64,000 bases of DNA, from contig NZ_JAUSXV010000001.1 in NCBI RefSeq assembly GCF_030816295.1, positions 2,790,001 through 2,854,000 on the forward strand, given 5' to 3'. Positions 1 to 8,536 of the stretch are shown here, piece by piece. The notes under the pieces were generated by a model. It was not told the DNA's origin. It searched no databases and worked only from the letters and a program-made list of their open reading frames with translations. This DNA comes from Microbacterium natoriense. GTDB lineage: Bacteria > Actinomycetota > Actinomycetes > Actinomycetales > Microbacteriaceae. The position numbers and the translations under genes were made by a program. Numbering within the stretch: position 1 is the first letter of the stretch; every line of letters starts with the position of its first letter.

Positions 1-2
1 AG

Positions 3-1397
3 CGCCTCACCAAGTGGCCGATCGCGATCAAGATGGCGCGCGGCATGCTCGAGTCGAAGATCGGCACCGTGCCGAAGTCGCCGTATGCCGCCCTGGAGCT
101 TCTCGACAAGGCGAAGAGCGGGACCAAGGCCGAGGGCTTCGCCCGTGAAGACGAGGCGCTCGCCGAGCTCGTGACCGGCGATCAGTTCGCCGCGTCGATG
201 TACGCGTTCGACCTCGTGCAGAAGCGCGCGAAGCGTCCGGTCGGCGCCCCCGACAAGGCGCTCGCGAAGAAGGTCACCAAGGTCGGCATCATCGGCGCCG
301 GTCTGATGGCCAGCCAGTTCGCGCTGCTGTTCGTGCGCAAGCTGCAGGTGCCCGTGCTCATCACCGATCTCGACCAGGCACGCGTCGACAAGGGCGTCGC
401 GTACATCCACGAGGAGATCGGCAAGCTCGAAGCCAAGGGCCGGCTGGATGCCGACTCGGCGAACAAGCTGCGCGGACTGGTCACCGGCACGACCGACAAG
501 AGCCTCTATTCGGACTGCGACTTCGTGATCGAGGCCGTGTTCGAAGAGGTCGGCGTCAAGCAGCAGGTGTTCGGCGAGATCGAGAAGATCATCGCCGAGG
601 ACGCTATCCTCGCGACGAACACCTCGTCGCTCTCGGTCGAGGAGATCGGATCGCAGCTGGCTCACCCCGAGCGCCTCGTCGGCTTCCACTTCTTCAACCC
701 GGTCGCGGTGATGCCGCTGATCGAGATCGTGAAGACCCCGTCGACCGCCGATGCCGCGCTGTCGACCGCGTTCGTGGTTGCGAAGGGCTTGGGAAAGAAC
801 GCCGTGCTCACCGCCGACGCCCCCGGCTTCGTCGTGAACCGTCTGCTCGCGAAGGTCATGGGCGAAGCCGCGCGTGCCGTCTACGAGGGCACGCCGGTGG
901 CCGATGTCGAGAAGGCCTTCGGCCCGCTCGGACTGCCCATGGGTCCGTTCCAGCTGATCGATCTGGTCGGCTGGAAGGTCGCGGCCCACGTGCAGGACAC
1001 GATGGTGAAGGCGTTCCCCGACCGCTTCTACGCGAACGAGAACTTCCACGAGCTCGCGGCTCTGGATGCGGTCGTCGAGAAGGACAAGGGCGGCCGCGTG
1101 ACGGGCTGGACCAAGCAGGCCGAGAAGGTCGTCAAGCCGGCCGTGGGCAAGACGCCGGCGACGGCGGCGACGATCCTGCAGCGCGTGCAGGACGGACTCG
1201 CCACAGAGATCAAGCTGATGCTCGACGAGGGCGTGGTGCCCGAGGTCGAGGACATCGATCTGTGCCTGATCCTCGGCGCGGGATGGCCGTTCATCGACGG
1301 TGGCGCATCGCCCTACCTCGACCGCGAAGGCGCCTCGGAGCGCGCCTTCGGCGGCTCGTTCCACACCCCGCAGATCCGCGGCACCGAAAGCCGCTGA
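3..1397 (+). CDS. 3-hydroxyacyl-CoA dehydrogenase part of a fatty-acid oxidation multienzyme (5' truncated by window)
   Basis: The frame is open from the first bases of the window, so the N-terminal part lies outside; about 464 residues are visible. An NAD-binding Rossmann motif VGIIGAGLMASQF sits near base 290, followed by TNTSSLSVEEI and the family signature GFHFFNP (near base 680), then a helical dehydrogenase C-terminal half ending in a second helical domain. This is the FadB/FadJ arrangement, and the missing upstream part is expected to be an enoyl-CoA hydratase domain. Known role of the family: hydration and NAD-dependent oxidation of acyl-CoA intermediates in beta-oxidation. A strong terminator follows eight bases after the stop codon, so this is the last gene of its transcript. 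Confidence 0.93.
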   Translation, partial: RLTKWPIAIKMARGMLESKIGTVPKSPYAALELLDKAKSGTKAEGFAREDEALAELVTGDQFAASMYAFDLVQKRAKRPVGAPDKALAKKVTKVGIIGAGLMASQFALLFVRKLQVPVLITDLDQARVDKGVAYIHEEIGKLEAKGRLDADSANKLRGLVTGTTDKSLYSDCDFVIEAVFEEVGVKQQVFGEIEKIIAEDAILATNTSSLSVEEIGSQLAHPERLVGFHFFNPVAVMPLIEIVKTPSTADAALSTAFVVAKGLGKNAVLTADAPGFVVNRLLAKVMGEAARAVYEGTPVADVEKAFGPLGLPMGPFQLIDLVGWKVAAHVQDTMVKAFPDRFYANENFHELAALDAVVEKDKGGRVTGWTKQAEKVVKPAVGKTPATAATILQRVQDGLATEIKLMLDEGVVPEVEDIDLCLILGAGWPFIDGGASPYLDREGASERAFGGSFHTPQIRGTESR

Positions 1398-1403
1398 CAG
1401 CAC

Positions 1404-1439
1404 ACGAAGGGGCCGCATCGATCGATGCGGCCCCTTCGT
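1404..1439 (+). terminator. Rho-independent-type terminator after the beta-oxidation gene
   Basis: A perfect 36-base palindrome (arm ACGAAGGGGCCGCATCGA, centre at the repeated ATCG) lies between the rightward dehydrogenase and the leftward GMC oxidoreductase. The symmetric hairpin has no strong T-run, as is usual in high-GC actinobacteria, and could stop transcripts from both sides. Confidence 0.85.
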
Positions 1440-1492
1440 CGTGTGGTCGGCAGCGCTCGCCACCCTCCGTCCTCATCGCGGACGCTCCACGC

Positions 1493-3127
1493 TCATCTCC
1501 CGGGATCCTGCACAGGGCGCAGGTCGGGCTCGCCGGCGCGGGGCCAGTGCGACAGCGCCCTCTCCGCGAGCGCGGTGATCGTGAGCGACGGGTTCACTCC
1601 GGGGTTGGCCGGCACGGCGGAGCCGTCGACGATGTGGAGGCCCGGGTGGCCCCAGACCCGATGGTACGGGTCGATGACGCCCGCGTCGGGCCCGGCGGAG
1701 ATCACGGCACCACCGAGGAAGTGCGCGGTCAGCGGAATGCCGAACACCTCGGGCCACGACCCGCGCGCTTCGGCCGGCTCGCCCCCGTCCTGCTGGACCC
1801 GCGCGGCGATCGCCGCCGCCGCGACGTGCGCCTGCGGCAGGTGGCTGGGATTCGGCTCGCCGTGTCCTTGAGCGCTCGTCATGACGAGGCGGCCGAACTT
1901 TCGCCGCAGTGAGAGCGTGAGGGAGTTATCGGCGGTCTGCATCACGAGCGCGATGATGCCGCGTTCGCTCCAGCGGCGCAGGTTCCCGAGACGGAACTGC
2001 CGCACGGGCGCCGTGAACACCTGGGTGACCAGGCTCCCCAGACGCCCCGCGAGTCCACGATCGCCGGGCACGAGTGCGGTCGCGAGCGCCCCCATGAGGT
2101 TCGAGCCGGGTCCGTACCGCACATTCTCGACGTGCGTCCGCTCGTCCACGTGGAACGACGTCGTGATCGCCACGCCCCGCGCCAGCTGCAGCGATTCCGG
2201 GACTTTGGCGGCGATCGCGCCGTCGAGGGCCTCGGAGTTGGTGCGCGTCAGGCGTCCGACCGCGTCCGAGATCCGGGGCAGCGCGCCGGTTGCCTTCATC
2301 CGGTGCAGCAGCTGCTGCGTTCCCCACGTCCCCGCCGCGAGCACGACCTGACGGGCTCTCACCGTGCGCGAGGAGCGCCGGATCCACGCGCCGCTGCGCT
2401 GCGTCGTCACGGCGAAGCCACCGCCGGGCAGCTCACGCACCTCCGTCACGCTCCGCAGCGGCTCGATGACGACTCCCCGTCGCTCGGCGAGGGCGAGATA
2501 GTTCTTCATCAGGGTGTTCTTGGCGCCGATCCGGCATCCGACCATGCAGTTGCCGCACAGCGTGCAGCCGGTGCGCTCCGGCCCCTCACCGCCGAAGAAC
2601 GGATCGGGGGTGCGCTCCCCCGGCTTGCCGAACCACACCCCGACCGGCGCGTGGCGGAACGTCGATCCGACTCCCAGATCCTCTGCCGCGCCTTTCATGA
2701 TGCGTTCGACGGGACCCGTGTGCGGATAGTGCTCGACGACGCCGAGCATCCGCTTCGCGGTCGAATAGTGCGGTGCGAGCTCGGCTTCCCAATCGGCGAT
2801 GCGCTGCCACTGCGAGTCCTGGAAGAACGCCGAGCCCGGCTGGTAGAGCGTGTTCGCGTAGTTGAGGGATCCACCGCCGACGCCGGCCCCGGCGAGGATC
2901 ATCACGTGCGGCAGCCGGTGGATGCGCTGCACTCCATAGCATCCGACGGCCGGCGCCCAGAGGTAGCGACGCACGTTCCAGCTTGTCTTCGCGAAGTCCT
3001 CGTCCTCGAAGCGCCGGCCGGCCTCGTACACCCGCACCCGATAGCCCTTCTCTGCGAGCCGGAGGGCGGCGACCGAGCCGCCGAATCCGGACCCCACGAT
3101 GACGACGTCCTCGTCGAACTCAGTCAT
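1493..3127 (-). CDS. GMC-family FAD-dependent oxidoreductase (cholesterol-oxidase-like)
   Basis: 544 residues. The N terminus has a dinucleotide-binding motif VIVGSGFGGSVAALRLAEKG (residues 9-28). The C terminus has the GMC signature region with LTAHFLGGA, IVDGSAVPANPGVNPS and TITALAERA. Between residues 188 and 198 are four cysteines spaced C-x2-C-x2-C-x3-C, followed by GAKNTL, a pattern seen in the actinobacterial ChoD-like subgroup. The enzyme should use FAD to oxidise an alcohol on a sterol-like or lipid substrate; the substrate cannot be read from the sequence. The ATG overlaps the end of the lipid kinase gene by 8 bp, so it is the third gene of a translationally coupled operon with the ADPS-like flavoprotein and the kinase. 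Confidence 0.9.
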   Translation of the reverse strand: MTEFDEDVVIVGSGFGGSVAALRLAEKGYRVRVYEAGRRFEDEDFAKTSWNVRRYLWAPAVGCYGVQRIHRLPHVMILAGAGVGGGSLNYANTLYQPGSAFFQDSQWQRIADWEAELAPHYSTAKRMLGVVEHYPHTGPVERIMKGAAEDLGVGSTFRHAPVGVWFGKPGERTPDPFFGGEGPERTGCTLCGNCMVGCRIGAKNTLMKNYLALAERRGVVIEPLRSVTEVRELPGGGFAVTTQRSGAWIRRSSRTVRARQVVLAAGTWGTQQLLHRMKATGALPRISDAVGRLTRTNSEALDGAIAAKVPESLQLARGVAITTSFHVDERTHVENVRYGPGSNLMGALATALVPGDRGLAGRLGSLVTQVFTAPVRQFRLGNLRRWSERGIIALVMQTADNSLTLSLRRKFGRLVMTSAQGHGEPNPSHLPQAHVAAAAIAARVQQDGGEPAEARGSWPEVFGIPLTAHFLGGAVISAGPDAGVIDPYHRVWGHPGLHIVDGSAVPANPGVNPSLTITALAERALSHWPRAGEPDLRPVQDPGR

Positions 3128-4025
3128 GGCTCTCCTTCGGGACCATCAGGGTGATTGCGGCGGGCAGCAGCGAGATCGTGCACTCGTCTTCGCCCGTCCG
3201 CTCGCCGTCGGCGTACACGACGAGGCCCGGCGCCGACACCGTCACCGTCCGTGCCCGTCGATGGAGCACCTCCGGACGTGCGAGATGCCTTCCTCGGAGC
3301 ATCAGAGGGAAAAGACGCAGCAGACGCATCCGCCCGAGCGGTGCAACATGGACGACGTCGAGCAGACCGTCATCAGGGAGGGCGCCCGCGCACACCGGCA
3401 TTCCGCCGCCGTAGCTAGACGTGCTGCCGACCGCGATCAGCGTGCCGGGAGCGATCCTCGGCGGCTCCGCGTCGATCGACAGTGTGAACAGCATGGGACG
3501 CAGGCGGGCGAGCTCGATCAGGAGTGCGAGGTAGTAGCGCGGCGCCCCGTGCGGCCAGCGCAGCCGGTTGGTGCGGTCGCTGACCTTCGCGTCGAATCCG
3601 AGGGCCGCGATCGTGAGGAACTTCCGGGCACCTGAAGTCGTGCGCACCTCGCCGACGTCGATGGCCCTGCGCTCCCCGGTGAGGGCGAGTTCGGCCGCGG
3701 CCGCGGCGTCTTCGCGCGGCAGCCGCAGTGCTCTAGCCAGATCGTTGCCCGTACCTGCCGGCACCAGGACGACAGGGACCGTAGCCGCACAAACCACCTC
3801 GAGCACGCCGGCAAGAGTGCCGTCACCGCCGACCACGACCAGCGTGCGCGGACTCTCGTCGATCGCCGTGGCGGCGAGTCGGGCCGTATCGGCTGCCGAG
3901 GCCCCCGCATACACCCGCACCTCGGCTCCGCGCGCCCGCAGGTGCGCGACAGCGATGGCCGACGCCCTGCGACCGCGTCCCTTGCCTGCGAAGGGATTCG
4001 CGAGCACCGCGATGTGCTCGGTCAC
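3120..4025 (-). CDS. Diacylglycerol kinase-family lipid kinase (YegS/DagK type)
   Basis: 301 residues from a GTG start placed directly after the stop codon of the upstream gene. It shows the DAGK catalytic motifs: ANPFAGKGRGR (9-19), VVGGDGTLAGVLE (about 72-84) and VPAGTGNDLARAL (about 97-109). The C-terminal beta-sandwich half is intact. The family phosphorylates diacylglycerol or related lipids with ATP. Position between an ADPS-like flavoprotein and a GMC oxidoreductase, opposite TetR-glpD, matches the M. tuberculosis Rv2249c-Rv2252 neighbourhood, where Rv2252 is a diacylglycerol kinase linked to phosphatidylinositol mannoside synthesis. By analogy this copy is inferred to supply phosphatidate to a membrane or glycolipid pathway. 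A second, different DAGK-family gene is at 43055-43969. Confidence 0.93.
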   Translation of the reverse strand: MTEHIAVLANPFAGKGRGRRASAIAVAHLRARGAEVRVYAGASAADTARLAATAIDESPRTLVVVGGDGTLAGVLEVVCAATVPVVLVPAGTGNDLARALRLPREDAAAAAELALTGERRAIDVGEVRTTSGARKFLTIAALGFDAKVSDRTNRLRWPHGAPRYYLALLIELARLRPMLFTLSIDAEPPRIAPGTLIAVGSTSSYGGGMPVCAGALPDDGLLDVVHVAPLGRMRLLRLFPLMLRGRHLARPEVLHRRARTVTVSAPGLVVYADGERTGEDECTISLLPAAITLMVPKESHD

Positions 4026-5648
4026 TCAGCTCGTCCGTTCGACGGCGATCACGGCGCCCGGATTCATGATGCACTGCGGATCGAGCTCCCGTTTGATCGC
4101 GGCGAGGATGCGGATGCCGGTCTCTCCGATCTCCCTCTCCAGCCAGGGGGCGTGATCCCGTCCGACGGCGTGATGATGACTGATCGTACCGCCGCCGGCG
4201 ATGATCGTGTCGTTGACCCGGGCCTTGATCGGCTCCCACGTGGCCAGCATGTCGGAGCGCACCCCGGCCAGCACCGTGAAGTACAGAGAGGCTCCGGTGG
4301 GATAGATGTGCGAGACATGGCACATGATGTACGATCTGGCTCCCGCATCCGCGAATCCGCCCTTCAGCGCCTTCTCGACGGCCGCGCGCAGCGCGTGCAG
4401 GTTCGACCAGGTCGTGGCGGTCTCGAGCGTCTCACAGAAGACGCCGGCGTCGAGCAGCGCGTCGCGCAGATACGGCCCCTCGAATCGGCCCTTCAGCCAC
4501 CCCTCCGAGGCCCCTTCCCCGGCGGAGACGCCTCCCGTCGCTTCGAGCAGTGCTCGGGTGCGGGCACGCCGCTCGGGAATCCCGTCGCCCTCGTACACCG
4601 TGACGATTCCGGCTCCCTTCGCGAGCGCTTTGCCTATCCGGCCGACCTGGGCGAGGCTCACCGCCGTCTCGGCTTCATCAGACAGGCGGATGACGGTGGG
4701 TCCCGCGCCCTGCTGAGCGATCCGACGGAGTCCCTCGACACCGCTGGCGAAGTCGGGGAACGACCAGGACTCGAGAACACGGCCGTGAGGAATCGGGTGC
4801 ACGCGCACCCGCACCTCTGTGATCACGCCGAAGATGCCCTCCGACCCGAGGAAGACGCGGATCAGGTCGGGCCCGGCAGCCGAGCCGGGTGCTCGACCGA
4901 GATCGATCTCGCCAGTCGGCGTTGCGACGCGGATGCCGGTGACCATCGCGTCGAAGCGACCGTTGCCGGCGGAGTTCTGCCCCGACGAACGCGCGGCGGC
5001 GAATCCACCGATCGTCGCGTAACGGAAGCTCTGCGGAAAGTGACCGAGTTCGAGGCCGTGCGCCGCCAATGCCGATTCGGCTTCGGGTCCAGACGTGCCC
5101 GCAGCGAGCACGGCCTCGCCGCTGACCTCGTCCAGTCGAAGCACACCGGTGAGGCGGCGCAGATCGAGGCTCACTACAGCACGGTGGGAGCCACGCTCCG
5201 GGGTGAGTGCGCCGACGACGCTCGTGCCACCGCCGAAGGGGATCACGGCGATGCCGGCCCGACCGGCGATCTCGAGGCACACCGTCACCTCATCGTGGTC
5301 CGCTGGGCGGACGACCGCATCCGGCGCATCCTGTGTCGCGATCCGACGACGCAGCAGATCAGGTGTCGACCGACCGCCCGCGTGCCGGACGCGGGCCTCC
5401 ACCGAGACGTCGACGTGCTCTCGGCCGACGGCTCGGCGGAATGCGTCCAGATCATCGTCGCGCAGCGCAGACGGCGGCAGGCGCACATCCTCGATCTCGA
5501 CGGCGTGCTCTGGCCTTCGTGTGCGCCCCAGCAGCAGCGGCAGAAGACTCCGGACAGCAAGCGGCAGATCTCTCGCCTTCGCCGGGTCGCCCCAGCCGTT
5601 CCATCTCATCGCCGAGTCGTCATCGACCCTGCCCGCATCGTGGCCCAT
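4026..5648 (-). CDS. FAD-binding oxidase, alkyldihydroxyacetonephosphate synthase-like
   Basis: Up to 540 residues. FAD-binding PCMH fold with the pyrophosphate loop PFGGGTSVVGAL (137-148), then GHFPQSFRYATIGGFAAARS (about 197-216) and SSGQNSAGNGR, which are hallmarks of ADPS proteins. The C-terminal part carries SHHHAVGRDHAPWL, the histidine triplet used in ADPS catalysis. Eukaryotic ADPS swaps the acyl group of acyl-DHAP for a fatty alcohol (ether lipid synthesis); whether this homologue does so is unproven. The ATG at 5648 leaves only 20 bp to the divergent TetR gene. A second in-frame ATG at 5609 begins MRWNGWGDP, the usual start of this subgroup (recalled from homologues), and may be the true one. 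First gene of the operon with the lipid kinase and GMC oxidase. Confidence 0.9.
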   Translation of the reverse strand: MGHDAGRVDDDSAMRWNGWGDPAKARDLPLAVRSLLPLLLGRTRRPEHAVEIEDVRLPPSALRDDDLDAFRRAVGREHVDVSVEARVRHAGGRSTPDLLRRRIATQDAPDAVVRPADHDEVTVCLEIAGRAGIAVIPFGGGTSVVGALTPERGSHRAVVSLDLRRLTGVLRLDEVSGEAVLAAGTSGPEAESALAAHGLELGHFPQSFRYATIGGFAAARSSGQNSAGNGRFDAMVTGIRVATPTGEIDLGRAPGSAAGPDLIRVFLGSEGIFGVITEVRVRVHPIPHGRVLESWSFPDFASGVEGLRRIAQQGAGPTVIRLSDEAETAVSLAQVGRIGKALAKGAGIVTVYEGDGIPERRARTRALLEATGGVSAGEGASEGWLKGRFEGPYLRDALLDAGVFCETLETATTWSNLHALRAAVEKALKGGFADAGARSYIMCHVSHIYPTGASLYFTVLAGVRSDMLATWEPIKARVNDTIIAGGGTISHHHAVGRDHAPWLEREIGETGIRILAAIKRELDPQCIMNPGAVIAVERTS

Positions 5649-5650
5649 GC

Positions 5651-5665
5651 GTTACAGTGTGACAC
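5651..5665. promoter_or_regulatory. Near-palindromic candidate TetR operator in the divergent promoter region
   Basis: GTTACA-G-TGTGAC is an inverted repeat with 5 of 6 symmetric positions, sitting just upstream of the TetR ATG at 5669 and upstream of the ADPS-like gene if that starts at 5609. TACAGT within it could serve as a -10 for the TetR gene. The location fits autoregulation plus control of the divergent lipid operon. This is inference from one site only. Confidence 0.4.
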
Positions 5666-5668
5666 ATC

Positions 5669-6247
5669 ATGGAAGAACGTCAACCTCAATGGGATGCGAC
5701 GCAGTCCCGGATCCTCGATGCCGCCGACCAGCTCATCGAGCGACGCGGCGTGCACGGCCTGACCGTCGCCGAGCTCGCGCGGCGTGCGGACCTCAGCCGT
5801 CCGACGATCTACCGGAACTGGAACGACTCAGACGACGTCGTCAGGGCGGCGCTCCTGCGGCGTGTCGCCGGAATCCTGAACTCCTTCCCGGCTCCGGTCC
5901 CCTCGAGATCCGCACTCGTCGACGACGTCATGCGGTTCATCGCGATGTTCCGCTCCGACTCCCTCTACGGACGCCTTCTCGATGACGAGCCCGAGGCGTT
6001 CACGCGATACACGCTGCACCGAGTCGGATCCAGTCAGCGCATGATCCTGGGCTGGCTCGCCGCGGCGATCAGCGCCGCGCAGTCCGGCGGATCGGTGAGA
6101 GCCGGGGTGCCAGAGGAGATGGCCGTGATGCTTCTGCTGATCGCCCAGTCGGCTGTGCTCTCGCACGGCACCGTCACGGATCTGATCTCCGAGACGGCCT
6201 GGGAGCGGGAGCTCCGATGCGCTCTCGACGGCCTGCTCCGGCCATGA
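5669..6247 (+). CDS. TetR/AcrR-family transcriptional regulator
   Basis: 192 residues. The N-terminal helix-turn-helix runs from ILDAADQLIERRG (about 14-26) through TVAELARRADLSRPTIYRNW (about 31-50), with the typical TetR recognition helix and YRNW ending. The C-terminal two thirds is the variable ligand-binding helical domain. It is divergent from the ADPS-like/lipid kinase/GMC operon, and its stop codon overlaps the glpD start (ATGA), so it is co-translated with glpD. The same TetR-glpD pairing occurs in mycobacteria (Rv2250c-Rv2249c). It is the likely local regulator of both divergent units; the ligand could be an acyl-CoA or a glycerol-phosphate metabolite, but nothing in the sequence shows which. 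Confidence 0.93.
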   Translation: MEERQPQWDATQSRILDAADQLIERRGVHGLTVAELARRADLSRPTIYRNWNDSDDVVRAALLRRVAGILNSFPAPVPSRSALVDDVMRFIAMFRSDSLYGRLLDDEPEAFTRYTLHRVGSSQRMILGWLAAAISAAQSGGSVRAGVPEEMAVMLLLIAQSAVLSHGTVTDLISETAWERELRCALDGLLRP

Positions 6248-7695
6248 CCGTCTCGTCATCCGCGCTCAACGTCGCGCGACGGAAGGCGGAACTCGCCCGC
6301 GCCGCGGAGGACACCGCTGATGTGCTCGTCGTCGGCGGTGGGATCACCGGAGTCGGCGTCGCGCTCGACGCCGCCGCCCGGGGGCTCAGCGTCACCCTGA
6401 TAGAAGCGGAGGATCTCGCTTTCGGCACGAGCCGGTTCAGCTCGAAGCTCGTGCACGGCGGGCTGCGCTACCTCGCCACGGGCGATGTCGCCACCGCCAG
6501 GGAGAGTGCGCTCGAGAGGCACCTGCTCATGATCACGATCGCGCCCCACCTGATCCGTCCGCTCGGACAGCTGCTGCCCTTCAGCCCCGCCGTCACGTTG
6601 CGCCAGCGCACGGCCGGTGCGGTCGGCATGGCTCTCGGCGATCTCTTGCGAATCCGCGCCGGCACACCGCGAACGGTTCTGCCCGCTCCGAAGCCGGTGT
6701 CGGCCATGACGGCACGACGACTCGCGCCCGCTCTCGACCCACGTGGGTTGCGTGGCGGCATGCTCTCGTTCGACGGACAGCTCGTCGACGACGCGCGACT
6801 CGTCGTCACCGTCGCACGCACGGCGGCGAGCCTCGGTGCACGGGTGCTCACCCGTGTGCGCGCCCTCGCGCTGCGCGACGACGGGGCCACGGCGGAGGAT
6901 GCAGTGACAGGCGAGCGGGCGGAGATCCGTGCCCGCGTCGTCGTGAATGCGACGGGCGTGTGGGCCGGAGGCCTCGACCACGGCATCGACATCCGTCCCA
7001 GCCGCGGTACGCACATCGTGCTCGACGCCCGTGATCTGGGTTCCCCGCAGGTCGCGCTCACCATCCCTCATGAGGGATCGATCAGTCGCTACGTCTTCGC
7101 GCTGCCTCAGCAGCACGGACGGGTGATCGTCGGCCTGACCGACGAGGACGCTCCCGGTCCCGTCCCCCGCGTGGCGGAGCCGACGGAATCCGAGATCCTG
7201 TTCCTGCTCGCGAGCCTCAACCGAGTCCTCACGACCCCCATCGCGCGTGACCAGGTGCGCGGGTCGTTCGCAGGGCTCCGACCCCTGGTCGACAGCGGCA
7301 CGGACGCCACGGCAGACATCTCACGCAGACATCTCGTCACCGCATCCGCTTCGGGATTCGTGACCGTGCTCGGCGGCAAGCTGACCACGTACCGGCGGAT
7401 GGCCGAAGACGCCGTGGATCTCGCCCTGCAGCTGCGCAGTCTCTCCGCGCCGCCGAGCCGCACCTCGTCGCTGCGACTCGTCGATCGCGCGGTGCAGGCG
7501 CCGACCGAGCCGATCGCCGAGGGCATCGATCTCTGCGCGGCGGAAGTCGCGTACGCCGTGCGAGAAGAGGGCGCGATGACGGCCGACGATGTGCTGGACC
7601 GGCGATCCCGCGTCGGCCTCGTCGATCTCGAGCGCGAGCGCGCGTACGCAGCCGTCGAGACGATCGTGACACAGACGCTCGCAGAGCTCGACTGA
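6244..7695 (+). CDS. glpD: Glycerol-3-phosphate dehydrogenase (FAD-dependent, GlpD)
   Basis: 483 residues from the ATG that overlaps the TetR stop codon as ATGA; an upstream in-frame ATG at 6217 would lie inside the TetR gene and is less likely. It has the FAD motif DVLVVGGGITGVGVALDAAA, the GlpD signature FGTSRFSSKLVHGGLRYLA, VVNATGVWAG, and the C-terminal SRRHLVTASASGFVTVLGGK followed by LTTYRRMAEDAV. The enzyme oxidises sn-glycerol 3-phosphate to dihydroxyacetone phosphate and passes electrons to the quinone pool at the membrane. In this cluster it may link the DHAP/G3P pool to the ADPS-like flavoprotein and the lipid kinase. Confidence 0.96.
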   Translation: MTVSSSALNVARRKAELARAAEDTADVLVVGGGITGVGVALDAAARGLSVTLIEAEDLAFGTSRFSSKLVHGGLRYLATGDVATARESALERHLLMITIAPHLIRPLGQLLPFSPAVTLRQRTAGAVGMALGDLLRIRAGTPRTVLPAPKPVSAMTARRLAPALDPRGLRGGMLSFDGQLVDDARLVVTVARTAASLGARVLTRVRALALRDDGATAEDAVTGERAEIRARVVVNATGVWAGGLDHGIDIRPSRGTHIVLDARDLGSPQVALTIPHEGSISRYVFALPQQHGRVIVGLTDEDAPGPVPRVAEPTESEILFLLASLNRVLTTPIARDQVRGSFAGLRPLVDSGTDATADISRRHLVTASASGFVTVLGGKLTTYRRMAEDAVDLALQLRSLSAPPSRTSSLRLVDRAVQAPTEPIAEGIDLCAAEVAYAVREEGAMTADDVLDRRSRVGLVDLERERAYAAVETIVTQTLAELD

Positions 7696-7832
7696 GGCCG
7701 CGATGCGGTTCCGAGCCGCGGCGTATCCGCCTTGCGGCGTTCCGGGGAACGCAGAGGGAACAGCGCATGAACAGCGGCGGATGCGTCGTCTCCACGGCAC
7801 TCGGAGGGTCTCCGAGGCGGCACAGTGGTGTC

Positions 7833-8528
7833 ATGGAGATGATCTTCGCGATGCTGGGCGGCAAAGGTCTGTCGAGTCTGCTGAAGACCGGGACGGCGGT
7901 GCTGACGATCCTGCTGGTCGTTCCCGCGATGCTGAAGCTCTTCATCGTCACCGTCGATGAGGGCTGGGCTGCGATCCGCACGCGCAACGGCAAGCCGATC
8001 ATCCGCAACCGCCCGCAGCGACGGCCCACCAACCGGGGAGGCGCGGTCGGCGAAGTCGTCGTGCTCGACCCGGGATCGCACGGAGCCTTCCCGCTGTTCT
8101 ACTGGTATCGCCTGATCGACGTGCGCTGCCGGGCGACCGACCTGCCCGCGCGTGAGATGAGCGGTGCGAGCGGACATCAGCACCGCGTGCACGCCTCGTT
8201 CGAATGGCGGCCGATCCCGACAGGTCGAGATCTGCGCGTGTTCGAGCTCGACGTCGTGAACGTCAAGGAACGCGCCTCGAACATCGTCGGGGCCGCCCTG
8301 CGAGACGTGATCCGCGGAATGGACGGCCCAGAGCTGCCGCACAACGACGAGATCAACACGCGGGTGATCGCGGCCAGCGCCGATGAGGTGCGTCGCGCGT
8401 GCGGCGTGGAACTCGTGCGCGTGATGGTCACGGGTGACGCTCTGACCGACGGATATCTGCTCTCGACCGCGCTGCGCGACGCCGACCGAGGCGCTCAGGC
8501 TGTCGCGGCCCTGCACGCGCTCAACTGA
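7833..8528 (+). CDS. SPFH/band-7-like membrane-anchored protein
   Basis: 231 residues from the ATG at 7833 (MEMIFAMLGGKG); an earlier ATG at 7767 would add a low-quality N terminus. A single hydrophobic segment (residues about 17-40, TAVLTILLVVPAMLKLFIVT) is followed by VDEGWAAIRTRNGKPI, which resembles the start of SPFH/prohibitin domains, then a soluble alpha/beta domain with alternating beta strands and helices (FEWRPIPTGRDLRVFELDVV, NIVGAALRDVI). SPFH proteins organise membrane domains and proteolysis; no specific role is indicated here. The 137 bp before it contain a small hairpin (7737-7752) that may end the glpD transcript. Confidence 0.6.
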   Translation: MEMIFAMLGGKGLSSLLKTGTAVLTILLVVPAMLKLFIVTVDEGWAAIRTRNGKPIIRNRPQRRPTNRGGAVGEVVVLDPGSHGAFPLFYWYRLIDVRCRATDLPAREMSGASGHQHRVHASFEWRPIPTGRDLRVFELDVVNVKERASNIVGAALRDVIRGMDGPELPHNDEINTRVIAASADEVRRACGVELVRVMVTGDALTDGYLLSTALRDADRGAQAVAALHALN

Positions 8529-8536
8529 GGCTCGAC

